Positions 40,664 to 52,762 are shown, counted from the first letter of the stretch. The stretch is DNA of 64,000 nt from Ipomoea triloba (GCF_003576645.1 NC_044919.1:34242619-34306618); one strand, 5' to 3'. Translations and numbers: made by a program. Notes: generated by a model from the sequence alone, not told the origin.

Positions 40664-40870
40664 CTTTTTTTTTTTTTTTTTTTGTGAAAAGGAGGGACCT
40701 TGAGGCCCCGGATATTAGTGACGTCTACTCGCAGCCACCCCCTGGGAGTCCCGGCGTAGCAGCTCACTTAGCTCGTCAGGCGGTTGGGTCAAGATCGTAG
40801 TACCCTTGTTAACTCTTGCCCCAGGTTTGCTAAGAAATCGACGCACTGGTACCTTCGCGAAACACATGAA
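40664..40870 (-). mobile_element. 5'-truncated LINE 3' end (RNase H-like tail)
   Basis: Read on the minus strand, a short coding-like stretch (FLSKPGARVNKGTTILTQPP, then ELSELLRRDS) ends in a stop and is followed by a poly-A tract (poly-T at 40664-40683 on plus). The peptide resembles the C-terminal end of the RNase H domain of plant LINE polyproteins. The 5' border and target duplication were not resolved. Confidence 0.5.
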
Positions 40871-41249
40871 CAATTCCAACATAAATGTTGACCTAACCTT
40901 CAAATTAATTGTATATCTAACCTTTATACAAATATATATAGACCTAAAATTCATCTAGCTTAAACCTAGCTTTCACCTTCTTGAGCTCTCCCTTATAAAA
41001 TTGGAACTTTGGGAGATAGGCTAGTGCAAGTCTCATTGAGAGGAGGATAGGTGAGGAAACCTCTGCAAAATTGCGGACCAGAGTCTACTATGTCAAATGC
41101 AACATGTACATAATTATATTTGTTAACTGAAACTACGTTGTATAATATCTTAATTGCAAGTACATAATATGGATAGACTCTACAATGCAAATAGTGCATT
41201 ATCATCCACGATATAACGATTAAGAAACCTCTCCTATATAGATTGGGTG

Positions 41250-41395
41250 GCCAAAGGCCTTGTGGTCAAGCAGCATAGCCATGGTCTTGACCCAAGTGAG
41301 AGGTCACAGGTTCGATCCCCAATTGGTCGTTGGCTCTTTGTGTTTCAATAGGTTGAACAATTTAGGATTATTTCCCTCCCTCTTTTAAAAAGATG
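41250..41395 (+). mobile_element. tRNA-derived SINE-like copy, family 2
   Basis: A-box-like CTTGTGGTCAAGCAGC near 41259 and a perfect B box GGTTCGATCCC at 41309-41319 are followed by CTCTTTGTGTTTCAATAGG. That tail also occurs at 29240-29275. Not a tRNA gene: no cloverleaf stem pairs around the boxes. Confidence 0.6.
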
Positions 41396-42877
41396 TACGT
41401 TAGGCGGGATTTTTGCAACACTAATATGATACATTATTTTTATGCACATAATACATTATTTTTATGTATAAACTATATTATTTTTATACTAAATGGTCAT
41501 TATTTGAATGTATACAAAATAGTACCAAAATAATTACTTGATGGTTCATTATTTATATGCATAAATTTAATTATTTGTATGCATAAGGTTCATTAGTTGA
41601 ACATGTACGAACTGATTAAAAGTTGATTGTTTAAACATGTATATTTAAACTCATTTATGCTATATATGAGATTCATTATTTATATAACACAATTAGACTT
41701 ATTCAGCACATGCACCCCTCCCTCTTCTATTTAAAAATATAACATTCAGTAAATTAAAATTCATTATTTGTATACATAAGGTATACTATTTTTGTGAATA
41801 TATTTTGATGCACCAAACAGATCAAAGTAGGCTATAATCTGGTCTAATTAGAATTTAAACCATTACCAACACTATTTGGAACGATACTTTTCTAAACCCA
41901 ATAATTTACGCCAATGAAAATTGTGTGTTTGCAGACTGTTTTTCACGACACAATTTGCGTCAAACTAATTAACTGCGTTCACCATTTCATTGTAATACTA
42001 TTACCCCCACGGAAGTACGTACGTGCTATTCACTACTTTACCGGTACTACTAGCTAGCCTAACTACTCTTTCAATAGTTATATAAAAAGGGTTTACCTTG
42101 TAAAGTGGACTCGTGTTCAAAATGATAGCATTTCAATTGTCATGATTAACACCGTGTCGTTTCTAGATATTAAGTTTGAGTTTATAAACATACCGTGTTT
42201 AGTTTATGAATATTAAGCTTTGAGTTTTTGAAAATATTAAAATATGTTATGAGCATATAATAGAGTAAATATTGTAGTGTTTAATTTATGAACATTAAGC
42301 TTTGAGTATATAAACATATAGTGTAGTTTCCGAACATTAATCTTTGAGTCTCAAAACACATAGTGTCTAGTTTCTAAACATTAAGTTTTGAATTTATGAA
42401 AATATATATGAAATTAAAAAAAAAAAACAATTAGGAATTTCGAAAAAAAAAAAAAAAAAAAAAGGATGTCCTTTTAGACCAAGGTCCATCTTGCAAGGAA
42501 AATATTGGTCGACAATATAATTTGTGGCTTTTTTAGGATGGACAAACACACACACACACACACATATATAAGCTAAGGATGTAGTGATAAAAATACAATA
42601 GAAGATAAATAAGAACCAATCTCAGTCTTACATCTATAAAAATTCAATAGATTTGATCAGATTTAAAAAAAAAAACAAAAAAAAAACGTGCAGTAGCGTT
42701 TTCGTAATTATCATCAACTCCACTCGGAAAAACACGCATCTTAAGTTTGACCAATACCAAAAATATAATTACCAAATTGTCACAGCATTTTTTAATAATT
42801 GTTAATCTTAGACGTTGATTTTAGCAAGATCAATTACTCTCCTCTCGCCGCACATGAGCACACCATCCACATTTGAA

Positions 42878-42884
<7 letters not shown>

Positions 42885-42946
<62 letters not shown>
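42885..42946. repeat. (TA)n(CA)n microsatellite
   Basis: About 24 TA units pass directly into about 7 CA units, some 350 bases upstream of the acyl-activating enzyme start. Confidence 0.95.
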
Positions 42947-42981
42947 GTCTATAATCAGGTGAGAACCAGGCCCAAATATAT

Positions 42982-43047
42982 AAAATTTCCAAATGTGTTG
43001 TAGCTATTGGTGTAAAATTTCCAAATGTGTTGTAGCTATTGGTGTAT
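42982..43047. repeat. 32-bp direct repeat, two copies, AAE promoter flank
   Basis: AAATTTCCAAATGTGTTGTA, then GCTATTGGTGTA, occurs twice in succession with identical sequence. It is about 250 bases upstream of the proposed ATG. Confidence 0.9.
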
Positions 43048-43293
43048 GAATATGAAAACTGTCTGCATTGTGTTATATATATATATATTACTATTTCGGG
43101 TGAAGAATTAGTTGTGTGTTCATAAAATTTTGTCTAAACTTGTAAGTACCAATAATTCAATATTTATTAACTTGTACTTCAAAAAAACAAAAACTTGTAC
43201 TTGATATTGTTATCCATCTTTCTTGATTATAACTTTATAAGACCACCACTCATCAGTGTTCTATCCACCAACTCACAAACTCTAGTGCAGAAA

Positions 43294-45759
43294 ATGGATC
43301 TACTCTCAAAAACCACATCAATAAGCCCATGCCTCTTTGTTTTCTCCTTCACCAACGTAGGAAATATCACTGCAGGGATGAAATGTAAACCCACAACTCC
43401 AACAAAATGTGCCACCATGAATTCTTTCAGTCCTGCCAGTGAACAAATCACAGAAATCGCCGCGCCCAAGAAAACGCCGAGGCCTGGCCGTCCCAATTCG
43501 TGCCCTCTAACCCCGGTGGACTTCCTGGAAAGAGCCGCGACGGTGTACGGCGATTGCCCGTCGGTGGTGTACAACGACACGGCGTATACGTGGTCGGAGA
43601 CCCACGAGCGGTGCTTGAGACTGGCGTCGTCCATTTCGCGTCTGGGGATCGAGAAGAACGACGTCGTTTCCGTCCTGGCGCCGAATATTCCGGCCATGTA
43701 CGAGCTCCATTTCGCCGCGCCAATGGCGGGCGCAATTCTCAACACCATTAATCTCCGTCTTGACGCTAGGACAGTCTCCATTCAGCTCCTCCACAGCGAG
43801 TCCAAGCTCGTTTTCGTGGACCGCCAATCCAGTTCTTTAGTCCTGGAAGCCATTTCTTTGCTCCCGACAACCTCGTTATCTCAACGTCCCATTTTAATTC
43901 TCATTTCTGACGATGAAGAAAGCGATTTTCGGGGTTTCCATGATTGTTACGAGAACATGGTACGAGGAGGCGATCCGGGGTTCAGTTATGTGGGCCCGGA
44001 GAGCGAGTGGGACCCGATAGCTTTAAATTACACGTCCGGCACCACTTCTTCTCCCAAAGGCGTACTCTACAGCCACCGGGCGGCGTTTAGTGTCACATTC
44101 ACTAGTTTGCTTCATTGGTGGGTCCCCCGGCAGCCTGTGTACTTATGGACGCTGCCGATGTTCCACGCCAACGGGTGGAGCTACACGTGGGGCATGGCGG
44201 CGGTGGGCGGCACTAACGTTTGCCTCCGCCGCGTCGACCCTGCATCCATCAACGATGCTATTGAAAAACACGGAGTGACCCATATGTGCGGCGCGCCGGT
44301 GGTGCTTAACATGCTAGCGAATTATAATTGCGCTAATAGAAAGCCGCTCGCCTCTCCCGTTGATATCCTCACGGCCGGGGCTCCGCCGCCGGCCGCCGTG
44401 CTTGAAAGGGTCGAGGCCTTGGGTTTTCGAGTGAGCCACGGGTACGGGCTGACGGAAACTGGGGGATTAGCGGTGACTTGTGCATGGAAACGCGAGTGGG
44501 ATAACTTACCGGCTCCGGAGAGAGCGGCGATCAAGTCAAGGCAAGGAGTGAGAAGCGTTGGATTCGCCGGCGCCGATGTAGTGCACCCGCACACCGGAAA
44601 GAGCGTGAAACGAGACGGGAATATGGTCGGAGAAATCGTGTTAAGAGGCAACAGCGTCATGCTCGGGTATTGCTAAGTTTGTCTCATATAAAGATTAGGA
44701 AATTCTCTCGTATAAGTAATCCCTAAATCTTGTCTTTTTTGTCTTTTTCACCTTTTGTCTAAGTGTTGCAAAAATTCTGTCTAGATGTTGATATCGATTG
44801 ACCACTTAGTGTATAATCATAATCGGTAGTTTAGGCGGTGGGAATGCTGATTAGGCGCTAGACGCCTGCCAGCCGCTTAGCGTATAACTATAACTAATGA
44901 TCTAGGCGGTGGGAATGTTGATTAGGCGCTAGACGCCTGCCAGCCGCTTAGCGTATAACTATAACTAATGATCTAGGAGGTCACCTGCCTCCTAGGCACC
45001 GAGTAGACCGCCTAGTCGGCCAATTAACTTTTTTTTTTATAGGTCATTTACACAAAACTACATCGTTTTGGGTGGAATAATTTTAAATTGTTCAAATTTT
45101 ATATTTTTTAACATAATATTTAATATTTTAGTATTAAATATTAAAGTATTAAATAGTTGCCAAATAACATGTAGTCATGAGATGACTCTACAAATGAGAG
45201 ATCATGGGTTCGAGGAAAGCTTAGTGATTTTTTCAACTATTTTTATTATTATTTCTTGTTCTTGTTTATCTCAAATAGGTACTTAAAAGATCCGGAAGGA
45301 ACCTCAAAATGCATGAAAGAAGATGGGTGGTTCTATACCGGCGATGTTGGAGTGATCCACCCTGACGGGTATATAGAAGTGAAAGATAGATTGAAAGATG
45401 TTATCATTTGCGGGGGCGAGAATTTGAGCAGCGTGGAGGTGGAGTCCGTTCTGTACATGCATCCGGCGGTGGACGAGGCGGCGGTGGTGGCGCGGCCGGA
45501 CAAGTTCTGGGGGGAAACGCCGTGCGCTTTTGTGAGTTTAAAGAAAGGGATGATGGCGAAACCGACGGAGAAAGAGATGAGGGAATTCTGCAAGGAGCGT
45601 CTGCCGCTTTTCATGGTGCCAAGAAAGGTGGTTTTCTTGGCGGCGCTTCCCAAGACGTCAACCGGCAAAATTCAGAAGTTTTTGCTTAGGTATTTAAGCT
45701 CTGCAGACGCCATGAATGCTAATCTGAGTGCCATTGGGGTTGAAATTAATCAAGCTTAG
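43294..45759 (+). CDS. Acyl-activating enzyme, AMP-forming acyl-CoA ligase (clade VI-like)
   Basis: This enzyme joins a carboxylic acid to CoA through an acyl-adenylate. Relatives include plant AAE1/AAE2/AAE11 and petunia cinnamate-CoA ligase; the substrate cannot be read from sequence. Exons 43294-44666 and 45279-45759 join as CTCGG|GTAC across a 612-bp GT-AG intron, giving 617 residues. The AMP-binding P-loop YTSGTTSSPKGV is at 246-257. HGYGLTET lies near 382-389, the WFYTGD hinge region near 475-480, and the catalytic lysine is Lys588 in PKTSTGK. Start is uncertain: ATG 43294 gives a Ser/Thr-rich 41-residue leader that could be a transit peptide, while ATG 43417 (GCCACCATG) gives 576 residues, closer to the family norm. 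The C terminus EINQA is not a PTS1. A repeat sits in the intron. Confidence 0.93.
44800..45165 (+). mobile_element. Repeat inserted in AAE intron, with 71-bp internal duplication
   Basis: The block TAGGCGGTGGGAATG-TGATTAGGCGCTAGACGCC-TGCCAGCCGCTTAGCG starts at 44832 and repeats at 44903. It is followed by GTCGGCCAATTAAC, ACACAAAACTACATCGTTTTG and the AT-rich TTTAGTATTAAATATTAAAG. This order is the reverse complement of the 15331-15692 repeat. It occupies most of the 612-bp intron. Confidence 0.65.
45168..45240 (+). other. tRNA-like B-box fragment in AAE intron
   Basis: ATGAGAGATCATGGGTTCGAGG carries a GGTTCGAGG B-box-like core just before the intron 3' end. It may be a SINE fragment. Weak. 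Confidence 0.3.
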
Positions 45760-45942
45760 ACATCATTTCCACTAATTCTGGGCTCCAAGTTTGTTTTGTT
45801 TAGACCTTGTAATAATCTATAATAATAATGTGAATGTGACAATCTCTTATAACTACTGCAATTAACAAATTATAGTTGCAGTTAATAAATTAGGTATTTA
45901 CAATTACTATAATATGTAAGTTCAATTTATTTATAACCACAT

Positions 45943-46401
45943 TGATATAGCTAAATACGGACACAAGTAAAACCGGAAAATACGACCTCTTATTGCCTCA
46001 AAGATCCAAACCCGGTTACAAGCCAAGTAAATGCTTGAAGGGCTCGGCAGGTCAGCAGTGGGCTTCCCTACTGTCCGAGCTCTCTCTAAGTCTTTTTCAA
46101 GAAACAGCCAAAAGATCATCTCTCTCCTCATAAATGCGCTATTTATAAGGGGGGGAAAAGTGCGGTTGCCGGGCCTCCGGCATGACGGGAACGTGGCGCG
46201 CATGCGCCCGCCTTACTCTACGCCCAAGCGGGAAAGAGTACGTGGCAGTCATTGACACGCCGCGTCGCGAGCCCTTCGGGGGTACTGTTCGGCCCGTGAC
46301 AGCCGACCTTACAGCAGCCCCGACCAACCGATCACCCGACCGCACGTCCTCCGACCAGGTCCGAAGTGTATCCGACCGATCCTGGAGTATATTCACTATC
46401 A
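45943..46401. mobile_element. Solo LTR, 5-bp target duplication
   Basis: Begins TGATATAGC and ends CACTATCA, so the termini are TGATA and TATCA (TG...CA). It is flanked by CACAT at 45938-45942 and 46402-46406. The interior is GC-rich for this window (CGGGCCTCCGGCATGACGGG). At 459 bp, with no internal retrotransposon region, it is best read as a solo LTR left by recombination, about 180 bases past the AAE stop codon. ORFs inside it on both strands are not gene-like. Confidence 0.8.
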
Positions 46402-46406
46402 CACAT

Positions 46407-47880
46407 AATCTATTAATTAAATGCACATGATGTGGAGAATGATTCATTGTGTACAAAGTCAATAGTAAGGATTAACTGAGAGGTTATTTAGTCGACTCAT
46501 CATGATTTACCTACCCTAACATTTCTTGAGTATGGGTTCTGGCTATTAAATCTTCCCAATTATTACCCATAAAACGTATTAATTACCTATTTATTTTCAC
46601 ATTTATCACCCATTAACCCCCAGTTAAAACCTATTAAATACCCATAATATCCCATTAATTAGCTAGTCGTAAAATTACCATTACCTTCCCTACTCATTAT
46701 ACTACAATAAAAAAGTTAAGAGTCATAGAACAAGAGGGGTGGGGGGGCTCCATCATTCTAGAGAGACCGACCATTTCATTTGTACAATATTACATAATAG
46801 TGAATTTTGGCTTGGTACCGTCTAAAAATTTTCACATTTCGGTTTCCAAGTTAAAATTCTTGTCTCATCTATTTTTTCCACTTATTTATATTTTATTATT
46901 TACTTCTCATCGATCGGTTATGTTGGTCCGGCAAGTGACTACCCCCAAGTCACAAAACCAACATTAGCACCGTCGGTAGGGAACGATGTGTATTTTAATA
47001 TATTAAAGATATATTATTTGTGTACTGAATGTACATTGTTAAAAGTATATTATTTAAATATTAAAAATAAATTATTTTATATACTATCAAATGATATACA
47101 TTCAATATATAAATAATATACCTTTATTATATTTAAAATATACATTTTATTCATGATGTTCCACCAAAAACAAAAACAAAAACAAAATGCCATGAGACAT
47201 AGTTGTCAATCATTATTGCATGGACCATGGTCCATGTAATAATTTGCCGATAGCTGATATACCAAGTGATGTGAAGTGGGCCGATTTAGTCTAGCCTAAC
47301 TCAGTCCTACATGGACTTCCGCACAATTTTCGGTCATTTAGTGTTGGCCCATATTAGAATGTATACGGGTCAATTCAATCTAAACCTTCGTAATGTTGGT
47401 TCTGCTTGTCCTACATAATTTATTATAAAAATTTAAAAATCTACGTTGGAAGTTAAAACTATTACAACTTGCAGACTCACACGTTACAACATGAAACTTT
47501 TAATTTTTTTATTTTTTAAATTCTACTGACTCTATTAGATTATAGTATCTGTTCATACATACTTTCCCAACCTATTTTAGCACAAAGACTTAACAATGTC
47601 TAATTTCTCAATCTATTGTAGTATAAAGAGTCGACAATGCCTCTCATGACCTTCCATATAGGAAAGTCACTACATGTCATCTGAACACAAGATGTTTGGC
47701 TACAACATGAAATTTTAAGTTACTACATTAAGAACAATGTTGTTCAAGACATAAGTGTAACCGTCTCTTTTCTATAGCAGGTTGCAGGATCAATTGCCCT
47801 TCAAATGTTTTTTTTTTCGTTTTTTCTGTTTAAAATGGGTCACACATGTGCGAGACCGCCTTACAAATTTTTTAAGTTAC
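46407..47880. other. Intergenic repeat debris
   Basis: No gene. Contains a retrotransposon-leader-like CACCGTCGGTAGGGAACG near 46969, TATTAAAAATATAC-family MITE text at 46985-47250 and a GGGCCGATTTAGTCTAGCC patch near 47280. Confidence 0.4.
46920..46992. other. Possible LTR-retrotransposon leader relic
   Basis: AGCACCGTCGGTAGGGAACG resembles the GGCGCCGTCTGTGGGAA leader common just after the 5' LTR in plant Ty3/gypsy elements. No LTR or coding domain adjoins, so the call is weak. Confidence 0.3.
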
Positions 47881-47884
47881 AATT

Positions 47885-50045
47885 TTAGCTTACAAGTTAA
47901 TTTTAAAAAAAAAATGTTGATGTGGTCTAGGCTCGAGCATTTTCATATGTAGCTATGCGCACTAACCCCTAATGTCAAATTATTATTGTGTGAACCATAA
48001 ATAAAAATACACTATTTGTGTACACAAAGTACATTATTTGAAAATAGATTATTTGAGTACTGACGATTCCGGTTCCAGAACCGTCAAAATAAAAATAAAA
48101 AAATTAATTTTTTTTAAAATTTTTAAACTTTCAAAAGCCAAACTGGCAAAGCCGTGAAACACGGGTTTGGCAGTTTGGCATCAGATTGTGGTCCAGTAGG
48201 CAGTGGCCTACAGGGCTGTTCGCCTGGCTTCATGGCCATTGCGCCAGCCCGCAGCCGAGTTTTTACCTTGCACACAGGAATCATGGAAGCACTTTGTCGA
48301 CAGATTTTGGTCTCAGGTCTCTTGTCAAAACAAGGTGGTGATACAAACACTTTTTGAATGTACAAATGAAATGTTTTTTTCTTTTTGTCCAGAATATATT
48401 AAAGCATGTGGTCTTGCTAATTTGACTGGTCAACACAGAGCATGGCCCTGGCCCCAGGTAGGAGTGACTGCAGTTCGGTTCTGATTCCGAACCGTCAGTT
48501 CACGGTTCCAGAATTACACAAACCGGAACCAGAACCTTATATTAAGGTTATGGTTCTTGTTCAAGAACCGACGGTTCCTGTTACAATCGCCGATTTAACT
48601 TCTTTTTTTTTTTAGTATATATAATTATATATAATATGTTTTGTTTTGGTTTTTTTTCTCTAATTTTTATATATCAGTGTGACAGTGTGTGTGTAATTGT
48701 GTATATAATATAATATATAATGTGCGTGGGGTGTGTGTGTATAATATAATTATATATGTCAATTGTCATATGTGCCTGCAGTGTGTGTATATAAATTATA
48801 ATATAATATATAATATGAGTGGTTCTAGCTCTAGATGGTGTGTGTGTATACTATATATAAATAATATAATGTATATGTGACTGTGTGTGTCAGTGTGTAT
48901 ATACTATATAAATAAATATAAGATAATATATAATGCTCTAGCCTGCCAGTAAATATAATTCTACTGACTCTGATATGTTACAATGTAGTATCTGGTTTTG
49001 AAAAATCAATCTTTTTTAAAGAATGAGAGTGTACGATTATTACGCCAATTAAAGTGATTATGTACTCGACAATTTTGTATGAAAATGATATGGGGTGGTA
49101 TCAAATTCATTAATCACATCATATATTACAAATTTTAAAATAATTAAGTAGTATTAACTGCTAAAGATCTTGTGGTCTGATGGCACCTAGTTGCACTCTT
49201 AAATGGGAGGGGTGGTTTCGAGCCTCATATATAAACTGAGATTAATGCGAATCGTCACATGGATACAACTGTGTTTGTACAATTTAAGATAGATTGCTGA
49301 TCCAGGAGAATCACGCCTTAATTTTTCAATTATATTTAATTTGGGTTTCCAATACATGTTTGGGCACGACATCTGTGCTTAACTCGGAATATATAGCTAG
49401 ATTAATATGCAGTGTGATACACACCTAATAAAATATCAAACCAAATTAAATCTTATAAATGGTTTGTTGACTGCCTTACAATGTCATCAATTTTGTGGCA
49501 TATTATTGTATAATGAGTCACACTATGTGAAACCGTCTCACGAATCTTTATCTCAAAGATGGGTCGGGACGGGTTGGATCAATATGAAAATGTAATACTA
49601 ATCAAGAATAAAATGTTTGTTACGGATAAGCTAGGAAAAGTGTAATACTTTTGATTAAAAAAAAATGTAATGCAGTATTGCATGTTGAACGGGAATTCCA
49701 ACTTACTTTCTGTCCATTTCTCATTAATAATGAAAAGTTGTGATTTTTAACAAATTAAAGTATACGCTTGCAAAAAAAAAATTACCGACCAAACTTTTTG
49801 TTGGTCGGAAATGGCGAGAATTCCAACAATCAAGTGGAAAGGAGAAGAGTGAAATAAATGAATTTCACCATCCTCAAACCGCTATAAAAATTAAATTAAA
49901 TTATCTATCTCATTTACTTTATACCTTTCAATTTGTTAAATATCATACTTATCATTTTTTAACATAGTGGGTTTTTTGGTGAGATCATATCACGGATCCT
50001 TATATGCAATATGAGTCGGGTAATGATAGAAATGTATTACTTATG
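47885..50045. repeat. Segmental direct repeat, copy 1 (5' of the UGT gene)
   Basis: Shares GTTGATGTGGTCTAGGCTC (47916), AAACTGAGATTAATGCGAAT (49233), TCCAGGAGAATCACGCC, GGGTTTCCAATACATGTTTG, TTTTTGTTGGTCGGAAATGG and GAGTCGGGTAATGAT (50013) with copy 2 at 54885-56285, in the same order. The region 48060-49150 is an extra insertion absent from copy 2. Part of the block (GTCTCAC and AATGTAATACTTTT) is itself a dispersed repeat. Confidence 0.75.
48061..48950. other. Insertion of unknown type inside copy 1
   Basis: The left part has GATTCCGGTTCCAGAACCGTC and, 400 bases on, several GGTTCCAGAATTACACAAACC and AACCGGAACCAGAACC motifs. Between them is a GC-moderate stretch with short ORFs of no recognised family. 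The right part (48610-48950) is TATA/GTGTGTGT low complexity. Probably a transposon fragment. Confidence 0.4.
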
Positions 50046-51623
50046 TTGAAAAATCATTTTTTCAAAAAATATTTTCTAGATTTCTAAATGGACCCTAAGT
50101 ATTGTTCAAACTGTACTAAAAATGTTCTCAAAACGCTTCAATTCCATACTTGTGGTAATTGAATGTACCTATAAACAAAATCGCATGATTAAGCCTTAAG
50201 CCACGCTAGTTTTGGGGCATTTCATGTACAAAATGGACCAAGTAAAGAAGTTAAAGTATGGGTAATAAAGCACTTATATATCAAGAACATAGAAAGTTAT
50301 TTGCTTGAAAATTGTCTAAACCCCTTACACTTTGCCCAGGGAGGGGTATTTATTACACCGAATTAAATGGTTCCCTTAATATTCCATAACTACGCCTACT
50401 TGATTACATGGAACATAATTGTTTTTTTTTTTTTTTTGAATACTACTGACTCTATTACAATGCAGTATCTGTTCATAATTTGTTATAACCGTCCCTAATC
50501 ATAAAAATGCATTTCTAATATACTGAAAGTATTATTTATATACTAAATGTACATTATACAAAATAATTTACTTTCAATAATACTCAAATAATATACTTTT
50601 TATAAATATAATGTGCATTTTTAATATATCAAAAATATATTATTTTTGTACTGAATATATATTATTTAATAGTATTCAAAATAATGTAATTTTAGTATTT
50701 AAATAATATATTTTCAAATAATATATACTTTATATACATAAATAATGTACTTTTTATTTGTTGTCCACACACATATATGTATGAATCATGCTCCATAGAA
50801 TAATGGTTAGAATATATCATCTGGGCTTGGCTATTTCTGCCATTATATTGGTTTTAATATATGGAGCGTTTGGTTTATGCCAATAGATCACAAGACGTAC
50901 GCTAACGTGTAAAATGATTGAAATAATAATTTAATTTGTCTTTGAATAATACTAATCAAATATAGGTAGAAAACAAAATTGGTTCCCCTCCCAAGAAAAA
51001 CTACTAAAACACATGGGAGTTAGTAATTTCTAGGGGTGAGAGCAAAAAGGGCAGAAAAACCAAACCAACCACAGAAAATTTAACTGCCTGAATATTTTGG
51101 TTTTGATTCGTTTTCGATTACCCACCTTAAAAATTTTTGATTATTTTAATTTTTCATCCGAGATTATCAATTTTTCAAAAGAAACTAAAAAAAATCGATC
51201 GAAACATTAAAAGTTAATCTAAAAAAATCTAACCTCTATCTAATTTACATTTTTAAGTCCATAGTCTATCACATTAATTTTAATTATTTATTGGTTTATA
51301 TGACATTTGTTACGGAGTATAATGTATGAATATAGTTCATTTATATATTCTTTTTCTTTTGAGTACTATCGACTATGTTACAATGTATTATCTGTTCATA
51401 GTTCATTTATATCTTAATAATCGAATATTGTATTCGATAATATTAATTTTAATTGTGTATACATATTAATATATTATTATTTTTCTTTAATATTTTAGTA
51501 TTTCATCATTAGTCAAATGAATAAAATAATTTTAACTATTTCTATGGTATCACATCGAAATAAGCAAATTACTTAAATTTGTTGGGTTTCCCTCATCTTA
51601 ATCCACAATAAATAAATAAATAA

Positions 51624-51686
<63 letters not shown>

Positions 51687-52085
51687 TAATCATGTGTAGT
51701 TGCGTCTTAACGTGCTGTCAATGTGACTGCACCACTATATATACAGATATACGCCACTGAATGTTAGAAAATGTACCACACAAATATGCACCTTTAGGTA
51801 CACATCACCAAAAAAATACATCACTAGGTATGCAAATATATATTGCATAGTGTTAGGAAATGCACCATAGGTATGCAAATATATTTTGCACAGTGTTACG
51901 AAATGCATCATTACGGACATGGGAGTTATGTTGCATTATTTTGGATGTGTAGTGTGTTTTTTTTGTGTTTTTATATAGATAGTGATGTATTCTACACAGA
52001 CTGCAAGGGAAGATGCGTCCATGAATAGAAATCTCTCTATATATATGTGTGTGAGAGAGAGATAGAGAAAGATTATATTAAAACA
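50046..52085. other. AT-rich intergenic DNA upstream of the UGT gene
   Basis: Contains AT-rich TATTAAAAATATAC-family MITE text at 50500-50815 and a CACCATAGGTATGCAAATAT direct repeat near 51825-51890. No gene. Confidence 0.4.
51607..51683. repeat. (AATA)n(TA)n microsatellite
   Basis: About six AATA units merge into about 27 TA units. Confidence 0.95.
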
Positions 52086-52089
52086 GAAA

Positions 52090-52583
52090 GAGCATCCTGC
52101 CTTCCTTAATAGTTTTGGGTTTTTCATCAGATTTTTGTGGGCCCCAACATCCACCACATCATTCACTATCTCACTCAATCTTAAAAACTCTTTCCCCATT
52201 AGTTTTAAGCTTTTTCTCAGTTTTTTGTGGACCACCATTTTATCACTATATTTTAATTATTTTTTATTTTTTATTATAAAAATTATAATTACAATTATTA
52301 TTTTTATTATATTTAAATTACACGTATCAAATAAAAATAAATTTAATAACAAAATTTTAAAAAATTAAAACAAAAATAAGTTGGCCGAAGTTGGCCGTTG
52401 AAGGCCAACTTAATTTTTTTTTTTTTTTTTAAATATCATTAGCTGGCCCGCCTGGCCACTTAAAAAAATTAAAAAAAAAAATTAAATCACAAACAAAATG
52501 GCCGTTGCCATTTTGATTTCTGAGAGTGGCCCCAGTGTCAGATGATCAGCGCCCAGCAGCTCACACGCGTCTCACTTCTCTCT

Positions 52584-52621
<38 letters not shown>

Positions 52622-52650
52622 CCTGACATAAGTGATTGTTGCAGGAGAAA
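52090..52650. mobile_element. Tourist-like MITE relative upstream of the UGT gene
   Basis: The left half (GAGCATCCTGCCTTCC, TTTTTGTGGGCCCCAAC), the AT-rich core (TTATAATTACAATTATT, CAAATAAAAATAAATTTAA) and the GC-rich right patch (CAGCGCCCAGCAGCTCACAC) parallel the order in the 27241-27855 element. Ends are poorly preserved and no target duplication was read. It stops about 180 bases before the UGT ATG. Confidence 0.5.
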
Positions 52651-52752
52651 AATTTCTCTAAATTGCACAACCCCATTTGTTTAAAAAGCTTGTGTGTCAG
52701 TTTGTTTTCTTAAAATTTGTGTATAATAACACTAATGGGAGGGCCTAAAACT

Positions 52753-52762
52753 TTATATATAT
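52753..52762 (+). promoter_or_regulatory. Probable TATA box of the UGT gene
   Basis: TTTATATATATA in ACTTTATATATATACACG lies about 75 bases upstream of the ATG at 52831. This fits a leader of roughly 45 bases. Confidence 0.6.

Larger units (their letters stand above)
40871..43190. other. Intergenic repeats and AAE upstream flank
   Basis: Contains the SINE-like copy at 41250-41395, AT-rich MITE text at 41395-41860, a degenerate tandem repeat around 42160-42400 (AACATTAAGCTTTGAGT) and microsatellites. No gene. Confidence 0.4.

Noticed and set aside
41250..41395. Possible tRNA gene (perfect B box GGTTCGATCCC)
   Set aside because: No acceptor or anticodon stem pairs at the right spacing, and the sequence continues into a repeated tail, so it is called SINE-like.
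43227..43827. Minus-strand and alternate-frame ORFs of up to 184 codons over the acyl-activating enzyme
   Set aside because: They are shadows of the GC-rich real coding frame, which carries all family motifs.
46139..46462. GC-rich ORFs on both strands
   Set aside because: They lie within the solo LTR or its edge and match no protein family I recognise.
48123..48484. Overlapping ORFs of 67-93 codons, considered as a glucosyltransferase or transposase relic
   Set aside because: No PSPG box, DDE or hAT motif is visible in any frame.
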